Origin: Bradyrhizobium uaiense
Lineage (GTDB): Bacteria > Pseudomonadota > Alphaproteobacteria > Rhizobiales > Xanthobacteraceae
DNA: 64,000 nucleotides
Assembly (NCBI RefSeq): GCF_010811875.1
Contig: NZ_VKHP01000009.1
Span: forward strand, 21,041 to 85,040
Direction of reading: 5' to 3'
In this document: positions 1 through 8,464 of the stretch, in pieces
Layout of the letters: each line of letters opens with the position of its first letter
How positions within the stretch are numbered: the first letter of the stretch is position 1
Notes under the pieces: model-generated
The model's input: the letters and a program-made list of their open reading frames with translations, nothing else
What the model was told of the DNA's origin: nothing
The model's database searches: none
Program-made: the position numbers and the translations under genes

Positions 1-442
1 GGTTGCGACCATTGTTGCCGGCGTCCGGCAGGCCCGACGCACGGATGATATCGCCGACCTTGAAACCCTCGTCGATCGGCGAACCCGCGCCGAACACGAT
101 GCCGTCCGCGACCGTCGTCAGTGACGTGAAATCGGCCTGTGTCTTGCTAAACGGCGTCGCGTCCCAAGTGCCGCGCACGATCGCCTCGAGGATCGCGTCA
201 TGCGAACCGAGCGACATTTCCGCGTTGTAGTTTGACGACGTTTTCTGCGTGCCGTGCCGGCCGCGCGTCGACATGCCGTCGTTACGGACCTCCTGCGACT
301 CGGTCGCCGCCTTGGAGAGTTTCGCGCCGGGACCGCCGGAGATCCGCAGCTGCGTTGCGCCGGCGCCGGCCGCCGCCACCTGGCCGAGGCCGGCCTGCGC
401 CTTGTAGGCGACGCGGCCGGCGGAATTGCTTTGATAGACCAT
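1..442 (-). CDS. Phage tail tube protein (3' end cut by window edge)
   Basis: The gene starts at the ATG read leftward from 442 and stays open to the window edge, giving 147 residues of an incomplete protein. The N-terminus begins MVYQSNSAGRVAYKAQAG, followed by a Gly/Ala-rich stretch and then MSLGSHDAILEAIVRGTW, a pattern I associate with the tail tube proteins of siphophages in Rhizobiales prophages. It would polymerise into the tube through which DNA is ejected. It lies 22 bp downstream of the tail terminator-like gene, the usual order in the neck-to-tail block. Family assignment is from recalled sequence pattern. The C-terminal part cannot be seen. Confidence 0.75.
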   Translation of the reverse strand, partial: MVYQSNSAGRVAYKAQAGLGQVAAAGAGATQLRISGGPGAKLSKAATESQEVRNDGMSTRGRHGTQKTSSNYNAEMSLGSHDAILEAIVRGTWDATPFSKTQADFTSLTTVADGIVFGAGSPIDEGFKVGDIIRASGLPDAGNNGRN

Positions 443-464
443 ACGATCAGTCTCCTGTTTGGGA

Positions 465-920
465 TCAGCCGATGAAAAAGAACTGGAACGGAATCACGAC
501 GACGGCGCCGAACCAGTTGCCGTCGTCCGATGCGCTATCGCCGCCCTGGACGGTCGGCCCCTCGCCGTTCTCGCCCCAGCAGCGCACGCATGCGCCAGGC
601 TCGGCGTTGTAGAACGTCGCATCCTTGAACAGGTCGCCGGCCTGGCCGGCGAGCGCGAGATGCGCGGCGAATCCGTACCCCTTCGGCACAAACACATGCA
701 CGAAGATGTTGCCGGTAATCAGCCAGGTCTGGTCGCCAGGCGTGCCGACGCCGCGCTTTCGCCGCAGCGTCTCGATCACCTCGAAATAGCACCAGGGCTG
801 CCCCTGCGGCGGCCAGGGCAGCTGCGGCGGATCTTCATTCTGGAATGAGCTCGGCGCTGCCTTGAAACCATCTTCATAGCGCGCGCGCATCGCTGCGACG
901 GCGCCGGCATAGTCAGCCAT
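465..920 (-). CDS. Phage tail terminator-like protein (DUF4128-like)
   Basis: A 151-residue protein starting MADYAGAVAAMRARYEDGF. It has no signal peptide or membrane segment. Size, the beta-rich sequence with WCYFEVIE and TGNIFVHVFVPKG, and position between a gp10-like neck protein and the tail tube gene match tail terminator-like proteins (DUF4128 type). These cap the tail tube and help join it to the head. The gene is 12 bp downstream of the gp10-like gene and 22 bp upstream of the tube gene, so it is part of the late operon. Function is by family resemblance and gene order; catalytic residues are not expected. Confidence 0.6.
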   Translation of the reverse strand: MADYAGAVAAMRARYEDGFKAAPSSFQNEDPPQLPWPPQGQPWCYFEVIETLRRKRGVGTPGDQTWLITGNIFVHVFVPKGYGFAAHLALAGQAGDLFKDATFYNAEPGACVRCWGENGEGPTVQGGDSASDDGNWFGAVVVIPFQFFFIG

Positions 921-932
921 GGTGATTAACCT

Positions 933-1400
933 CTAGCGTGCGCGGATCTCGAGGGCCGGCTGACGCACCAGCCAGGCCTGCCGAGCCTTGTCGGACATGC
1001 GGCGCCGACCGGCCTTGATCTGCCTGGAAAATGCGGCATAGGCCGCGATATCGCCGAACCGGACCGGCATGAACGTGAACTTGACGGCGGCGCGGTTGCC
1101 GTAGCGCCCGGCGACGATCAGCGCCGTCTCTTGGTAGATTTTCGGCGCGACCTTCATTTTCATCCGGCCGATCTCGATCTTGCGCGCGTAAGGGACCGGA
1201 TTGGAAATGTTGATCTGGTCGCCGCGCCGAAAGCCTGAAACGTCAGTGACGACGCGACCATTTAGAAAAACCGTGTGACTGTCCCGGTAGAGACCAGGAT
1301 GCGGATCGTCGACTGAACCGACCGGCGAGCGCTCGCGCAGCGTCGCGATCGCGAAGTCGACGACGTCCTGCATCGCCAGATATCGAAAAATGATCCGCAT
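933..1400 (-). CDS. HK97 gp10-like neck protein
   Basis: A 155-residue protein. The segment LRERSPVGS, followed by DPHPGLYRDSHTVFLNG, is typical of gp10-family minor structural proteins of HK97-like phages, which sit at the head-tail joint. The start ATG overlaps the stop of the upstream 96-residue gene by one base, indicating translational coupling. The C-terminal half is rich in Arg/Lys. A tail-completion role is inferred from family and position only. Confidence 0.6.
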   Translation of the reverse strand: MRIIFRYLAMQDVVDFAIATLRERSPVGSVDDPHPGLYRDSHTVFLNGRVVTDVSGFRRGDQINISNPVPYARKIEIGRMKMKVAPKIYQETALIVAGRYGNRAAVKFTFMPVRFGDIAAYAAFSRQIKAGRRRMSDKARQAWLVRQPALEIRAR

Positions 1401-1690
1401 CAGTCATCGACCGAAACGATCTCATCATGCGGACCGTTGAGGACCTCCTCGACCTCGGTCGGAATGATGTCGTTCAAGGAATGGTCCGCCTCCTCCTGGT
1501 GGATGCGGTCGAGCATCTTTTTTCGCGCCTTCCGCAGGGCGAGCTCTTTCGCATCCTGGAACGCCTTGCGCGCGTTCAAGCCGGCCAGGTCGCCGGTTAT
1601 GATGAATTTCGCTTCCTCGGCGGTTGAGATGCCGTTCCGCGCGGCGTCGAGCCGGCGCTCGTAATCCGCCTCGTCAAACACCCTGCCCAT
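1400..1690 (-). CDS. Small phage structural-region protein, unknown function
   Basis: Ninety-six residues starting MGRVFDEADYERRLDAARNG. The protein is strongly charged and predicted helical, with no membrane segment or signal peptide. It overlaps the neighbours on both sides by one base, so it is made together with the connector and neck proteins. I do not recognise the family. Its place among head-tail joining genes suggests a structural or assembly role, but nothing in the sequence proves it. Confidence 0.6.
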   Translation of the reverse strand: MGRVFDEADYERRLDAARNGISTAEEAKFIITGDLAGLNARKAFQDAKELALRKARKKMLDRIHQEEADHSLNDIIPTEVEEVLNGPHDEIVSVDD

Positions 1691-2067
1691 CAGCCGCGGA
1701 CCTGCAGCTCGAATGCGATGACCTGCCCCTGCATGCGCCTGGTCGCGTCGTCGACGCCCTTGATGCTGGCCTCGGCGCCGGCGATCACCAGGAAATCGCG
1801 ATCCGTCAGCGGCAGCATGTCCGACAACGCCACCTTGCCCGCCGGCACCGGCGCCGAGGGATCATTCAACAGGATGACATGCCGATCGCCCTGCCGGATC
1901 TCGCCGACGAGCTCAGCCGGCTGATAGCCCTTCACCTTCGCCAGGACGGCCGCCTCTTTCGTGACGGCCCGTGCCGGCCCGATGCCGGCATAACGGCGGA
2001 CCAGCACGGTCTCGCCGTTTTCCTCAAGCGCGCGGATATGCTGGTCGAGGGACTCGTCCGGCGTCAC
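1690..2067 (-). CDS. Phage head-tail region protein, unknown function
   Basis: A 125-residue soluble protein starting MTPDESLDQHIRALEENGET. The middle part is beta-rich (ETVLVRRYAG, GDRHVILLND, TDRDFLVIAG), suggesting a small barrel such as a head-closure or stopper protein. It overlaps the upstream 131-residue gene by 4 bp and the next gene by one base. Position and size fit a head completion protein. I have no motif that confirms it. Confidence 0.55.
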   Translation of the reverse strand: MTPDESLDQHIRALEENGETVLVRRYAGIGPARAVTKEAAVLAKVKGYQPAELVGEIRQGDRHVILLNDPSAPVPAGKVALSDMLPLTDRDFLVIAGAEASIKGVDDATRRMQGQVIAFELQVRG

Positions 2068-2459
2068 TGGCCGTCAACCTTGCTAGTGATGACCTGGCCG
2101 ACCTCGGAGCCGCTCGAGCCGGCGTCGCCATCGTTTGGGCCGCCATTGTCCCCCGCGACCATCCTGCCGAGGATCTGGTCGAGCTGCGCTTTGTTGTCCT
2201 CGAGCGAGCCGACATGGCCTTTCAGCGCTGCATGCTGCTCGTCGATCGCGTCCTGGACTGCGTCGTAACGCTGGCCCGTGACGGCGAGGTCAGCCTCCTG
2301 CCTTTGCGCCCGTGCCAGGCGCGCTCGCATGCCGGCGAGCTCGATCGGCCGTTTGATAGAGATCATGTCGATTCCCTCCAGGATCTGCGGATGCCGCTCG
2401 AGGAGCTCGAGCCGCAATTTCAGATGCGCGATCGCGACCAGCGCCGTGACGCGGTCCAT
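2064..2459 (-). CDS. Coiled-coil phage protein, unknown function
   Basis: A 131-residue protein with long amphipathic helices in residues about 5-105 (LKLRLELLERHPQIL, then IELAGMRARLARAQRQEADL and a second helix around EQHAALKGHVGSLEDNKAQL). A flexible Gly/Asp/Ser tail follows (GDNGGPNDGDAGSSGSE). The composition suggests a coiled coil, possibly an assembly factor. It is 7 bp downstream of the adaptor-like gene in the head-tail block. Family not recognised. Confidence 0.5.
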   Translation of the reverse strand: MDRVTALVAIAHLKLRLELLERHPQILEGIDMISIKRPIELAGMRARLARAQRQEADLAVTGQRYDAVQDAIDEQHAALKGHVGSLEDNKAQLDQILGRMVAGDNGGPNDGDAGSSGSEVGQVITSKVDGQ

Positions 2460-2466
2460 CGCGCGC

Positions 2467-2826
2467 TCATTTCGCGCGAATGCGCAGTTTGACGACGCGC
2501 TCGAGCTGCTGCCCGGTCACGGTCTCGATCCGGTTTGTGATGCTGTAGACGCGCCCGAGCTCGCCGCCGGTCAACGTCACCAGGGCAACCGTCGACGAGC
2601 TGCTCGAGGCGCTCGCGATGATGCCCTGCGGCAGCACGTAGCTCGAGGACTTGATGCCGCCCGCCGGCGCCACGTCCTCGCCGGCAGCGCGCCTGGCGGC
2701 CTCGGCCGGCGTCAGCAGGACGTCCGACCAATCGAAACCGCGCTCGACGATCTCCTCCGGAGCTTTGGCAGGCCAGAACAGCAGCGTCCGAGCATTGCGC
2801 GGCGCCTTGAGGATGCGATCGGCCAT
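2467..2826 (-). CDS. Phage fiber-tail adaptor-like protein
   Basis: A 119-residue protein. I chose the ATG at 2826, which overlaps the connector stop as TGATG; an upstream start would add two residues. The C-terminal half carries VALVTLTGGELGRVYSITN and then IETVTGQQLERVVKLRIR. The pattern of a short Ig-like strand pair ending in a GR..ER...IRV-type strand is what I associate with small fiber-tail adaptor proteins of alphaproteobacterial phages. A loop rich in Ser lies just before it. Assignment is moderate and based on pattern memory. Confidence 0.5.
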   Translation of the reverse strand: MADRILKAPRNARTLLFWPAKAPEEIVERGFDWSDVLLTPAEAARRAAGEDVAPAGGIKSSSYVLPQGIIASASSSSSTVALVTLTGGELGRVYSITNRIETVTGQQLERVVKLRIRAK

Positions 2827-3446
2827 CACCAAACCTCCGACAACATGAGCAGCGTCACGGCGTCAGGGATCAATGTCTTGACGTCCGGCGAGAGCTGCCA
2901 AGCCTTGTCGCTGACGCCGATGACGAGATCGCGCACCAGCGCGGGATTTGTCTCGCCGATGCTGTAGAGATGCCGGATCTGCAGCATGATGCAGGTTTTG
3001 ACGACGGCCGGCAGATCGTCGAGATCCTCGTAACCAGCGTCGAATTCAATGACGATCGGCTCCGGCGCATGCGAGAACGCGAGCGGCCAATGGGTGCCGA
3101 ACTTCGGAAAGATGCGGACGCTATCGCCCGCGGTTTGCACGACATAGCTCGAAGGATCGAGCGTCTGCTGCGTCTCGGTCGCCCAATCGACAAACTTGAT
3201 CGAGTGGACCGCGTCATAGGTGACCGGCGCGATCGGGATCTCGATCACTGGCCGCCAGCACGGCAGCACCCATTGAAACGTCCGCGGGACAAATGCGCGC
3301 TGGACAAGCGCCTCGCAATGCCCCGTTGCCGCGCCGATCAGGCCGGAAATCAAAGCGTCGTTTTTCGTGCTCGAGACGCGCAGCTGCGCCTTGGCCTCGT
3401 CGAGTGAGACGGGATAGCCCGCCGGACGCTGAGAGATGCGGAGCAT
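2826..3446 (-). CDS. Head-tail connector protein (gp6/phiE125 gp8-like)
   Basis: A 206-residue protein beginning MLRISQRPAGYPVSLDEAKAQ. The opening P(V/I)SLDEAKAQLRV followed by DALISGLIGAATGHCEALVQRAF is the hallmark of the gp6-like connector family. These proteins form a ring below the portal and help retain DNA. The C-terminal part is helical (VKTCIMLQIRHLYSIGE). It lies 68 bp downstream of the putative head auxiliary gene. The assignment is well supported by the N-terminal motif, length and gene order after the capsid gene. Confidence 0.85.
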   Translation of the reverse strand: MLRISQRPAGYPVSLDEAKAQLRVSSTKNDALISGLIGAATGHCEALVQRAFVPRTFQWVLPCWRPVIEIPIAPVTYDAVHSIKFVDWATETQQTLDPSSYVVQTAGDSVRIFPKFGTHWPLAFSHAPEPIVIEFDAGYEDLDDLPAVVKTCIMLQIRHLYSIGETNPALVRDLVIGVSDKAWQLSPDVKTLIPDAVTLLMLSEVW

Positions 3447-3514
3447 GTCGGGAAGCCCTGCCGGAAAGGGAAAGAGGCGCGCCTCGGCCAGGACGGCCGA
3501 GGCGCGAGGCTGGA

Positions 3515-3964
3515 TCAGCCGACGACCTCGGCGACGGTCGCCGCATCGCTGTCCGTTGCGAAGCCGTACCGCGCATCGAAACCGAGCACGGAACAGCCGA
3601 CCAGGCAGGCCGCCACGGCCGGCGTTACCGACACCTGGAAAAATCCAAAGCCGTTGTTGATGTCGAGATCTTCCTGCTTGAGGTTAATCATGACCTGCTT
3701 GTTATCGTCGGCACCGGCTTTCGTGCGCTGCGTGATCGCCTTCCCGGCGATGTCCTTCGCGCCCGCGCCGGCAGCCGAGGTCGCCTGCTGGATCTTGGCG
3801 TCGACGGTCGCAGCCGCGCCGAGAACGCCGAGCGAGATGACGGCCATATAGTTGTGGAACTTGCCGGCATCGATCCAGCCGGTGGTAACCGCGGCAGCGG
3901 CCGATTGCGGGTTGATCGAATCGACAACGCTGACGCGCTGCGACGGTTTGAGATTGGTGTGCAT
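3515..3964 (-). CDS. Phage head auxiliary/decoration-like protein
   Basis: A 149-residue protein. The chosen ATG follows a GAGGAG ribosome site; a GTG two codons upstream is the alternative. The core VDAKIQQATSAAGAGAKDI and then LDINNGFGFFQVSVTP is a pattern I know from proteins encoded just after the capsid gene in many rhizobial and related phages. It lacks membrane segments and looks beta-rich. The place between capsid and connector fits a capsid decoration or stabilising protein. That role is inferred, not demonstrated. Confidence 0.55.
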   Translation of the reverse strand: MHTNLKPSQRVSVVDSINPQSAAAAVTTGWIDAGKFHNYMAVISLGVLGAAATVDAKIQQATSAAGAGAKDIAGKAITQRTKAGADDNKQVMINLKQEDLDINNGFGFFQVSVTPAVAACLVGCSVLGFDARYGFATDSDAATVAEVVG

Positions 3965-4059
3965 CTGCACTCCTCATGGTTTCGGGAAGAAAAACGCGGC
4001 TGTTACTCGCGCCGGCCAGGTCAGGCCGGCGCGCCGTTAGTGTCCGAGCTCGCGTTCGA

Positions 4060-5373
4060 TCAGCGGGCCTCGAGCGCGACGAAATGCGACTTGGTGTTGT
4101 TGCCCTTGGCCGGCTGGACCGGCGCCGACAGGTAAGGCTGACCGCCCATCCGGAAGATCCAGCGGAAGGCCGCCAGGTTGTAGTCAAAAAACAGATGGAT
4201 CGATGCGGCGAAATCGACGCCCCCGCCGGCCTTGGTCGCGAGCGCATAACCCGAGAGGTCGACGCAGGTCAGGTCGCCGAGAGCTCCGAGCGTCGCACTA
4301 TGCTCGTTGAAGATCAGCGGACGGCCCAGGAAAACGCCGCCGTCCGGCGCGCCGGCAAGAGGCTGATTCAGCGGCAGCCAGGCCGGCACGTTGCCGATCG
4401 TCAGCTGGCCGAGCTGCGGCAGGATGTCAGAATTGCCGAGCCACATGGGCCGGCCGCCCATCCGCAGCAGCCGCGAGTACATCTTGAGGACGTTCGCGAC
4501 GTTGATCGTGCTGGCCGCCTGGCCCGCTTCCTTCGAGACGGTCACCAGCGACGGCGCGTTCATGAAACCGAGCGGCTTACCCTTGCCGTCGCCGGTCATG
4601 ACAGCCTCAAACGCCTTCCAGCGGATCGCGTTTGCGGCCTGGTTGAAGATGCGATTCTGCAACCGCGGCGCATCGTCGAGCACCTCCTGCGAGGCCAGCA
4701 CGAAAGCGTAGAGCTCGTGCAGCTGGATGATCTCGCCAGTCATCGCAGCCTTGGTCGCGATCAGCTGCGTACCCTCGGAGCGCCAGGCGGCCTGGACGCC
4801 GGACGCACCCCAAGGCGTGGTCTCGTCCTTTGCGATCGCGATCGAGTTGCCCTGCGTCGGCTCCGGGTTGCAGAAGCCGAGGAGGTTCTGGTCGTCGAAG
4901 ACGAGCGCCCAGATCTGCTCGCGATACTCGGTCGGCACCAGGAAGCCCTCGCCGCTGCCGCCCTGGTTCTGCTGGAAATTGGTCGGCGCAGCGCCGAGAC
5001 GCGGATCGAGGCCGCCGACGGTCATGGCGTTGCGAACCGAGACGGCGAATTCCGCGACGCTGCGGAAACCGCCGGTCCGCTCCGGATTGATATCGTTGAC
5101 GACGGTCGCCAACGCCGGGCCGCCGAGCGCGGTCGAGGAGCCAAACAGCGCCGTGCGGCGTAGCTTCTTTTCCTCGGCGGCGATCTGCTTGTCGAGATCC
5201 GCGACCTCGGCCTCGAGCGCGTCGACCTTGGTCTCGAGCTCGCCGACCTGCGCGGTCTCGGCGTCAGTCAGGGTTGCCTTGCCCTGCAGCGTATTGAGCT
5301 GCTCGAGCGCGGTTTTGCCGTCCTTTGCCTTATTGGCGCGGGCCTGGCGCAGCTGCTTGATGTCCACTCGCAT
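4060..5373 (-). CDS. Phage major capsid protein, HK97 fold
   Basis: A 437-residue protein. Residues about 1-75 are a charged coiled coil (QLRQARANKAKDGKTALEQL and EVADLDKQIAAEEKKL), matching the delta domain that acts as scaffold and is removed by the head protease. The HK97 fold follows, with FLVPTEYREQIWALVFDDQN, VQAAWRSEGTQL and, near the end, FRWIFRMGGQPYLSAPVQPA. A CAGGAG ribosome site lies 10 bp before the ATG. In normal gene order the S49 protease would be directly upstream. Here a 3 kb copper cassette separates them, and the leader contains a hairpin at 5406-5445. The protein itself looks complete. Confidence 0.92.
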   Translation of the reverse strand: MRVDIKQLRQARANKAKDGKTALEQLNTLQGKATLTDAETAQVGELETKVDALEAEVADLDKQIAAEEKKLRRTALFGSSTALGGPALATVVNDINPERTGGFRSVAEFAVSVRNAMTVGGLDPRLGAAPTNFQQNQGGSGEGFLVPTEYREQIWALVFDDQNLLGFCNPEPTQGNSIAIAKDETTPWGASGVQAAWRSEGTQLIATKAAMTGEIIQLHELYAFVLASQEVLDDAPRLQNRIFNQAANAIRWKAFEAVMTGDGKGKPLGFMNAPSLVTVSKEAGQAASTINVANVLKMYSRLLRMGGRPMWLGNSDILPQLGQLTIGNVPAWLPLNQPLAGAPDGGVFLGRPLIFNEHSATLGALGDLTCVDLSGYALATKAGGGVDFAASIHLFFDYNLAAFRWIFRMGGQPYLSAPVQPAKGNNTKSHFVALEAR

Positions 5374-5696
5374 GGATCAGTGACTCCTGGTTGGTTAGGT
5401 GGTTTGCCTGGACGGAGAAAGAGCCCGCGTTCCCGCTGTCCAGGCGACGGCGCGGGTCGAGCAACTCAGGAACTGAAAAGGTGAAAAACGGCCTCGACGG
5501 CCGACTACAAATGATCAGAGGCTGATGGTAGGTTAGCCGGACAGGCGTCCGGTCTTCTCCGATAAGCCGACGGTCCGAAGGTCAGAGCGCCCTTCGGCTA
5601 AGGGCCCAGGAGCGGAAGTCTTGCCAAGGTTCGCTTCTGGGTACGAAACGGACTTCTATCTTTGCAGCGCGAAGGATAATTTCCGAAGGTCGCTGG
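5374..5696. other. Non-coding joint between capsid gene and copper cassette, with hairpin and repeat-like DNA
   Basis: No gene is visible in these 323 bp. A perfect 8-bp inverted repeat (GCCTGGAC 5406-5413, GTCCAGGC 5438-5445) lies in what would be the capsid mRNA leader. The stretch 5574-5691 is bounded by a 10-bp direct repeat, TCCGAAGGTC, at 5574-5583 and 5682-5691. Inside it, the reverse-strand text with GCTGCAAAGATAGAAGTCCG and AGAAGCG resembles a dispersed repeat I know from Bradyrhizobium genomes. This marks the left junction of the inserted cargo. Repeat identity is recalled, not searched. Confidence 0.45.
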
Positions 5697-6656
5697 TCAC
5701 CAGGGGGTCGCAAGGTCGATCAGGTGGACGGCCGGATGCAAGGTTCCGAGCACCCCGACAATGATGAAGATACCCAGTCCGAGTGTTGCCTCAATCGCAC
5801 TGTTACGGATCAGTCGACGAAGCGCGATAGACGATTGGTTGCTTGCAATGGTCGCGAGCTGCGGTGTCAAGTGAAAACGGTTGATTGCAGCGAAGGCGAG
5901 CATCACTGCGAAGATTGCCAGTTTGAGCAATAGCACTCGCCCATATTCGGTGCCGACGAACCCACGCAGCGAACCGACCAGAATGGCAGCATTGACGCCG
6001 CCGCTAAGCACGATGGTTGCCACGCTGACGATGCCCATCGTCGAAAACCGCTCGATAGCATCGCGGACGAGCGACATGTTTTCGCGTATCTGGGCTGTCG
6101 CCAGAAAAATGATCAGCGACACGAGGCCGCCGATCCAGGCTGCCGCGGCCATTGCATGCAGCGCATCCGCCGTCAGGTGCAGATAGCCGGACGCACCAAT
6201 GGTCGAGCCGGCGTGGCCGGTCCAGGCAAGACTGCCGGCAAGCCCGATCGCAACCGCAAGCCCCAGCCATCGTGTGGCCGCCGCGCGCTCATAGGCCAGG
6301 CTGGCTGCGAGGCAGATCGCAAGACCTGCGCGAATGGTGGTCACCTCACCGAACTGGGTTTCGTTGACGACCGTCGATAGCACCTCCCCAGTCAGTGCTT
6401 CGTGCAGCGGCATTCCGCTCATCGACGCTGCCTGCAGCAACAGCCACATCGCCCCGGAGATCATCGCGACGACAAGCCCGGCCCATATCCCCCACCGCGC
6501 TCGACTTCGGAACGAAGTTGCCGCCGGGGTGTGGTGCTGTAGGACAGGCGTCGCGATGAGCACGCCGAAGATAACGCTTCCAGCCGTTACCGCTGTCGCC
6601 GTGAAGTGTACGGCGCGCGTCGCGATCATGGGCGTTCCTGCTGCGAACCAATCCAT
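5697..6656 (-). CDS. copD: Copper resistance membrane protein CopD-like
   Basis: A 319-residue inner-membrane protein with about eight hydrophobic segments, typical of the CopD family, which moves or buffers copper across the inner membrane together with CopC. The motif HLTADALHAMAAAAWIGG in the middle carries the conserved His residues expected of the CopD core, and WTGHAGSTIGASGYLH precedes it. It starts 12 bp after copC, an arrangement usual for copCD. It is the last gene of a four-gene cassette inserted between head genes of the prophage and ends close to the repeat-like joint at 5574-5691. Intact by length. Confidence 0.88.
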   Translation of the reverse strand: MDWFAAGTPMIATRAVHFTATAVTAGSVIFGVLIATPVLQHHTPAATSFRSRARWGIWAGLVVAMISGAMWLLLQAASMSGMPLHEALTGEVLSTVVNETQFGEVTTIRAGLAICLAASLAYERAAATRWLGLAVAIGLAGSLAWTGHAGSTIGASGYLHLTADALHAMAAAAWIGGLVSLIIFLATAQIRENMSLVRDAIERFSTMGIVSVATIVLSGGVNAAILVGSLRGFVGTEYGRVLLLKLAIFAVMLAFAAINRFHLTPQLATIASNQSSIALRRLIRNSAIEATLGLGIFIIVGVLGTLHPAVHLIDLATPW

Positions 6657-6668
6657 CGCAACAGTGCT

Positions 6669-7025
6669 CTATGGACCGACCTGGAAGGTGAAGTTCCCGT
6701 CGGTCGTATGGGTGTCCACGGACAACACGTGCCAATTGACGTGGTAGGTCCCGACACCGCCGCCCTTCAACGGGACCGACATCTGATTGCCGTTGACCCG
6801 CGCCTTTCCGGCATCGACGCGCTGGCCAGAAGGACCGGTGACCGTTACCGAACTAAACGCCGGCTCCAGCTTTTGGGTGAAGTAGAGCGTCACTTCGCGC
6901 GGCGGACTCGGCACCTTGTTGCCGACCCGCGGCTCGGCACGATCCAGAAAGGCGTGGGCGTCTGCCTTGCCCGTCGCAAACGACAGCAGCAGTGTGATGA
7001 TCCAGATGAGAGATGAGCGTCGCAT
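6669..7025 (-). CDS. copC: Periplasmic copper-binding protein CopC
   Basis: A 118-residue protein from the ATG at 7025; a TTG two codons upstream is possible. A signal peptide of about 23 residues ends in ADA, leaving His24 at the mature N-terminus. The family's Cu(II) site uses this His plus Asp and His from a C-terminal motif, seen here as WHVLSVDTHTTDG (Asp104, His106). The domain HAFLDRAEP...PREVTLYFT is standard CopC. The gene starts 3 bp before the stop of the barrel-like gene ends its reading, so it is tightly coupled. Role: copper chaperone in the periplasm, partner of CopD. Confidence 0.92.
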   Translation of the reverse strand: MRRSSLIWIITLLLSFATGKADAHAFLDRAEPRVGNKVPSPPREVTLYFTQKLEPAFSSVTVTGPSGQRVDAGKARVNGNQMSVPLKGGGVGTYHVNWHVLSVDTHTTDGNFTFQVGP

Positions 7026-7027
7026 GA

Positions 7028-8032
7028 TCAATTCCCCGCAAAAGGACGCGCGGGCTGCACAGGCCCGCCAAAGATCGGTCTGCCGATGCCGTGGGGATCG
7101 ATATCGTCGAGATATAGATGGAGCTGGGCGATCACGCCGACACGGGTCCCGCTTTGCCGATTGATTGGGATGAGCGCCTCGACACCGAGCTGATAGGTGT
7201 TTCCGACCCAGAGAACGCCGGGGTTGATCGTCCCGGTCGTCATCGTGCCCGATGTTAGCGTATTGGCGACTGGCGTCTGCATCGTGGCCTCGACCAGCGG
7301 GATCAGATGATTGACGACATCCGGCAGCCCGAGATCGACGACCGCAGACTTTAGATAAGGCATGCTGTACTGGATCGTGCCACCCCAGTTCAGCACCCGT
7401 GGATGAAACTGGGTATCGGCGGTCATTTCGCCAGTGTCGGGATCGACGCCGAAGGTCGTGGTGGAACGCCTGCCAGGGATGGCGTAGCCCACCTGTCCGG
7501 TGACCGCGACGGGACGCAGCCAGGACAGGGTGTCGGGCAGGTCGCCAAAACCTTTGCCGAAATAGACGGTCGGCGTGTAGGTGTTGAACGGATCGGATCC
7601 GACGCTATCGGCGCCGGTGCCGCCCCATTCGACGCTCAGCCCGAGCGACATAACGAATTCATGCTCCGGGTTCTTGAAGACCCGATACTTGAAAGTCGTA
7701 TCGAGATTCTGAAATCCGTGAGCGCCGATCCCGGTGGGGCCGCCCGGCGGACTGAAGACGCTGTAGGTCGAGCCGATCGAGATCGCGAACGCTTCGGTAA
7801 TCCGCTTGGAAAATTCGCCGGAGAAGTCACGCTGTCGAAATGACGGATCGTCGCCGGTGTTGAAACTTGACACGGTTGGCAGTGAAAGCTCGTCATTCAC
7901 ACCGGGATCGTCGATGCCGAGCGTAGCCGGAAAAAAGCGGTTGCCGACGATCTCGTGGGCGGTACTTCCAGAAAGGGGAACGAGCGCGAGGGCGAGCCCT
8001 GGTAAGGCTGCGCGCGCATGACGGATAAGCAT
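7028..8032 (-). CDS. Secreted, probably outer-membrane beta-barrel protein of copper cassette
   Basis: A 334-residue protein with an N-terminal signal peptide (ALPGLALALVPLSGSTAHE). A repetitive alternation of short beta strands follows, such as FAISIGSTYSVFS, FVMSLGLSVEWGG, LRPVAVTGQVGYAIPG and TYQLGVEALIPIN. This suggests a transmembrane or periplasmic beta barrel. I do not know a named function. Such proteins accompany copC/copD in Bradyrhizobium as far as I recall, so export or sensing of copper at the outer membrane is a reasonable guess. A GGAG site precedes the ATG, and 57 bp separate it from the DUF2946 gene. Confidence 0.7.
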   Translation of the reverse strand: MLIRHARAALPGLALALVPLSGSTAHEIVGNRFFPATLGIDDPGVNDELSLPTVSSFNTGDDPSFRQRDFSGEFSKRITEAFAISIGSTYSVFSPPGGPTGIGAHGFQNLDTTFKYRVFKNPEHEFVMSLGLSVEWGGTGADSVGSDPFNTYTPTVYFGKGFGDLPDTLSWLRPVAVTGQVGYAIPGRRSTTTFGVDPDTGEMTADTQFHPRVLNWGGTIQYSMPYLKSAVVDLGLPDVVNHLIPLVEATMQTPVANTLTSGTMTTGTINPGVLWVGNTYQLGVEALIPINRQSGTRVGVIAQLHLYLDDIDPHGIGRPIFGGPVQPARPFAGN

Positions 8033-8089
8033 GGGAATCTCCGCGGGCGTTGATGTGCAAAGGTCTCAGCGGCCGGAGGCCGCGTGGCT

Positions 8090-8464
8090 TTACGACAGAA
8101 ACGGCGGAGCGCGCGCTTGGGCCTCTGAAGTGGTGCGCGAACCGGACAGACCCGGCGCGAAATCCTGCCAAGTGGCCTGGCTCGTCACCCGATCGACCAC
8201 GATCGCGACTGGTGTCTGCGGGGTGCCGATCGGGGCGCCGGTCTGCAGCACGCTGCAGACGCCACAGCAGTCATTGTCCGCGCGGTGGCCGGTCTGATCG
8301 TCCTGCGCGGCCCCTTGTGCCACACTGCCATGGCAGATGATCGCACCCGCAAGCGGATCGGAGGTCGCAAGGCTCGCCGCCCAGCACGCACCGATCGGTG
8401 CAAAGATCTGCACCAACAGGGCAACCAGGACTATAGGTAGAAAACTCTTCAGCCGTTGGCGCAT
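8090..8464 (-). CDS. DUF2946 family secreted protein
   Basis: A 124-residue protein from the ATG at 8464, which is preceded by AGGTGG. Upstream codons in frame lack a ribosome site. The N-terminus RLKSFLPIVLVALLVQIFAP then CWAAS is a signal sequence or anchor. The centre carries HGSVAQG and DNDCCGVCSV (three Cys), and the end DFAPGLSGSRT matches DUF2946 proteins as I know them. They are small, exported and commonly found beside copper genes. Its Cys cluster could bind metal. It is the first gene of the cassette, so a promoter is expected in 8465-8649, but I see no convincing metal-regulator site there. Confidence 0.7.
   Translation of the reverse strand: MRQRLKSFLPIVLVALLVQIFAPIGACWAASLATSDPLAGAIICHGSVAQGAAQDDQTGHRADNDCCGVCSVLQTGAPIGTPQTPVAIVVDRVTSQATWQDFAPGLSGSRTTSEAQARAPPFLS

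Noticed and set aside
3976..5163. Long frames antisense to the capsid gene
   Set aside because: Arg-rich shadow translation; the capsid protein on the minus strand is certain.
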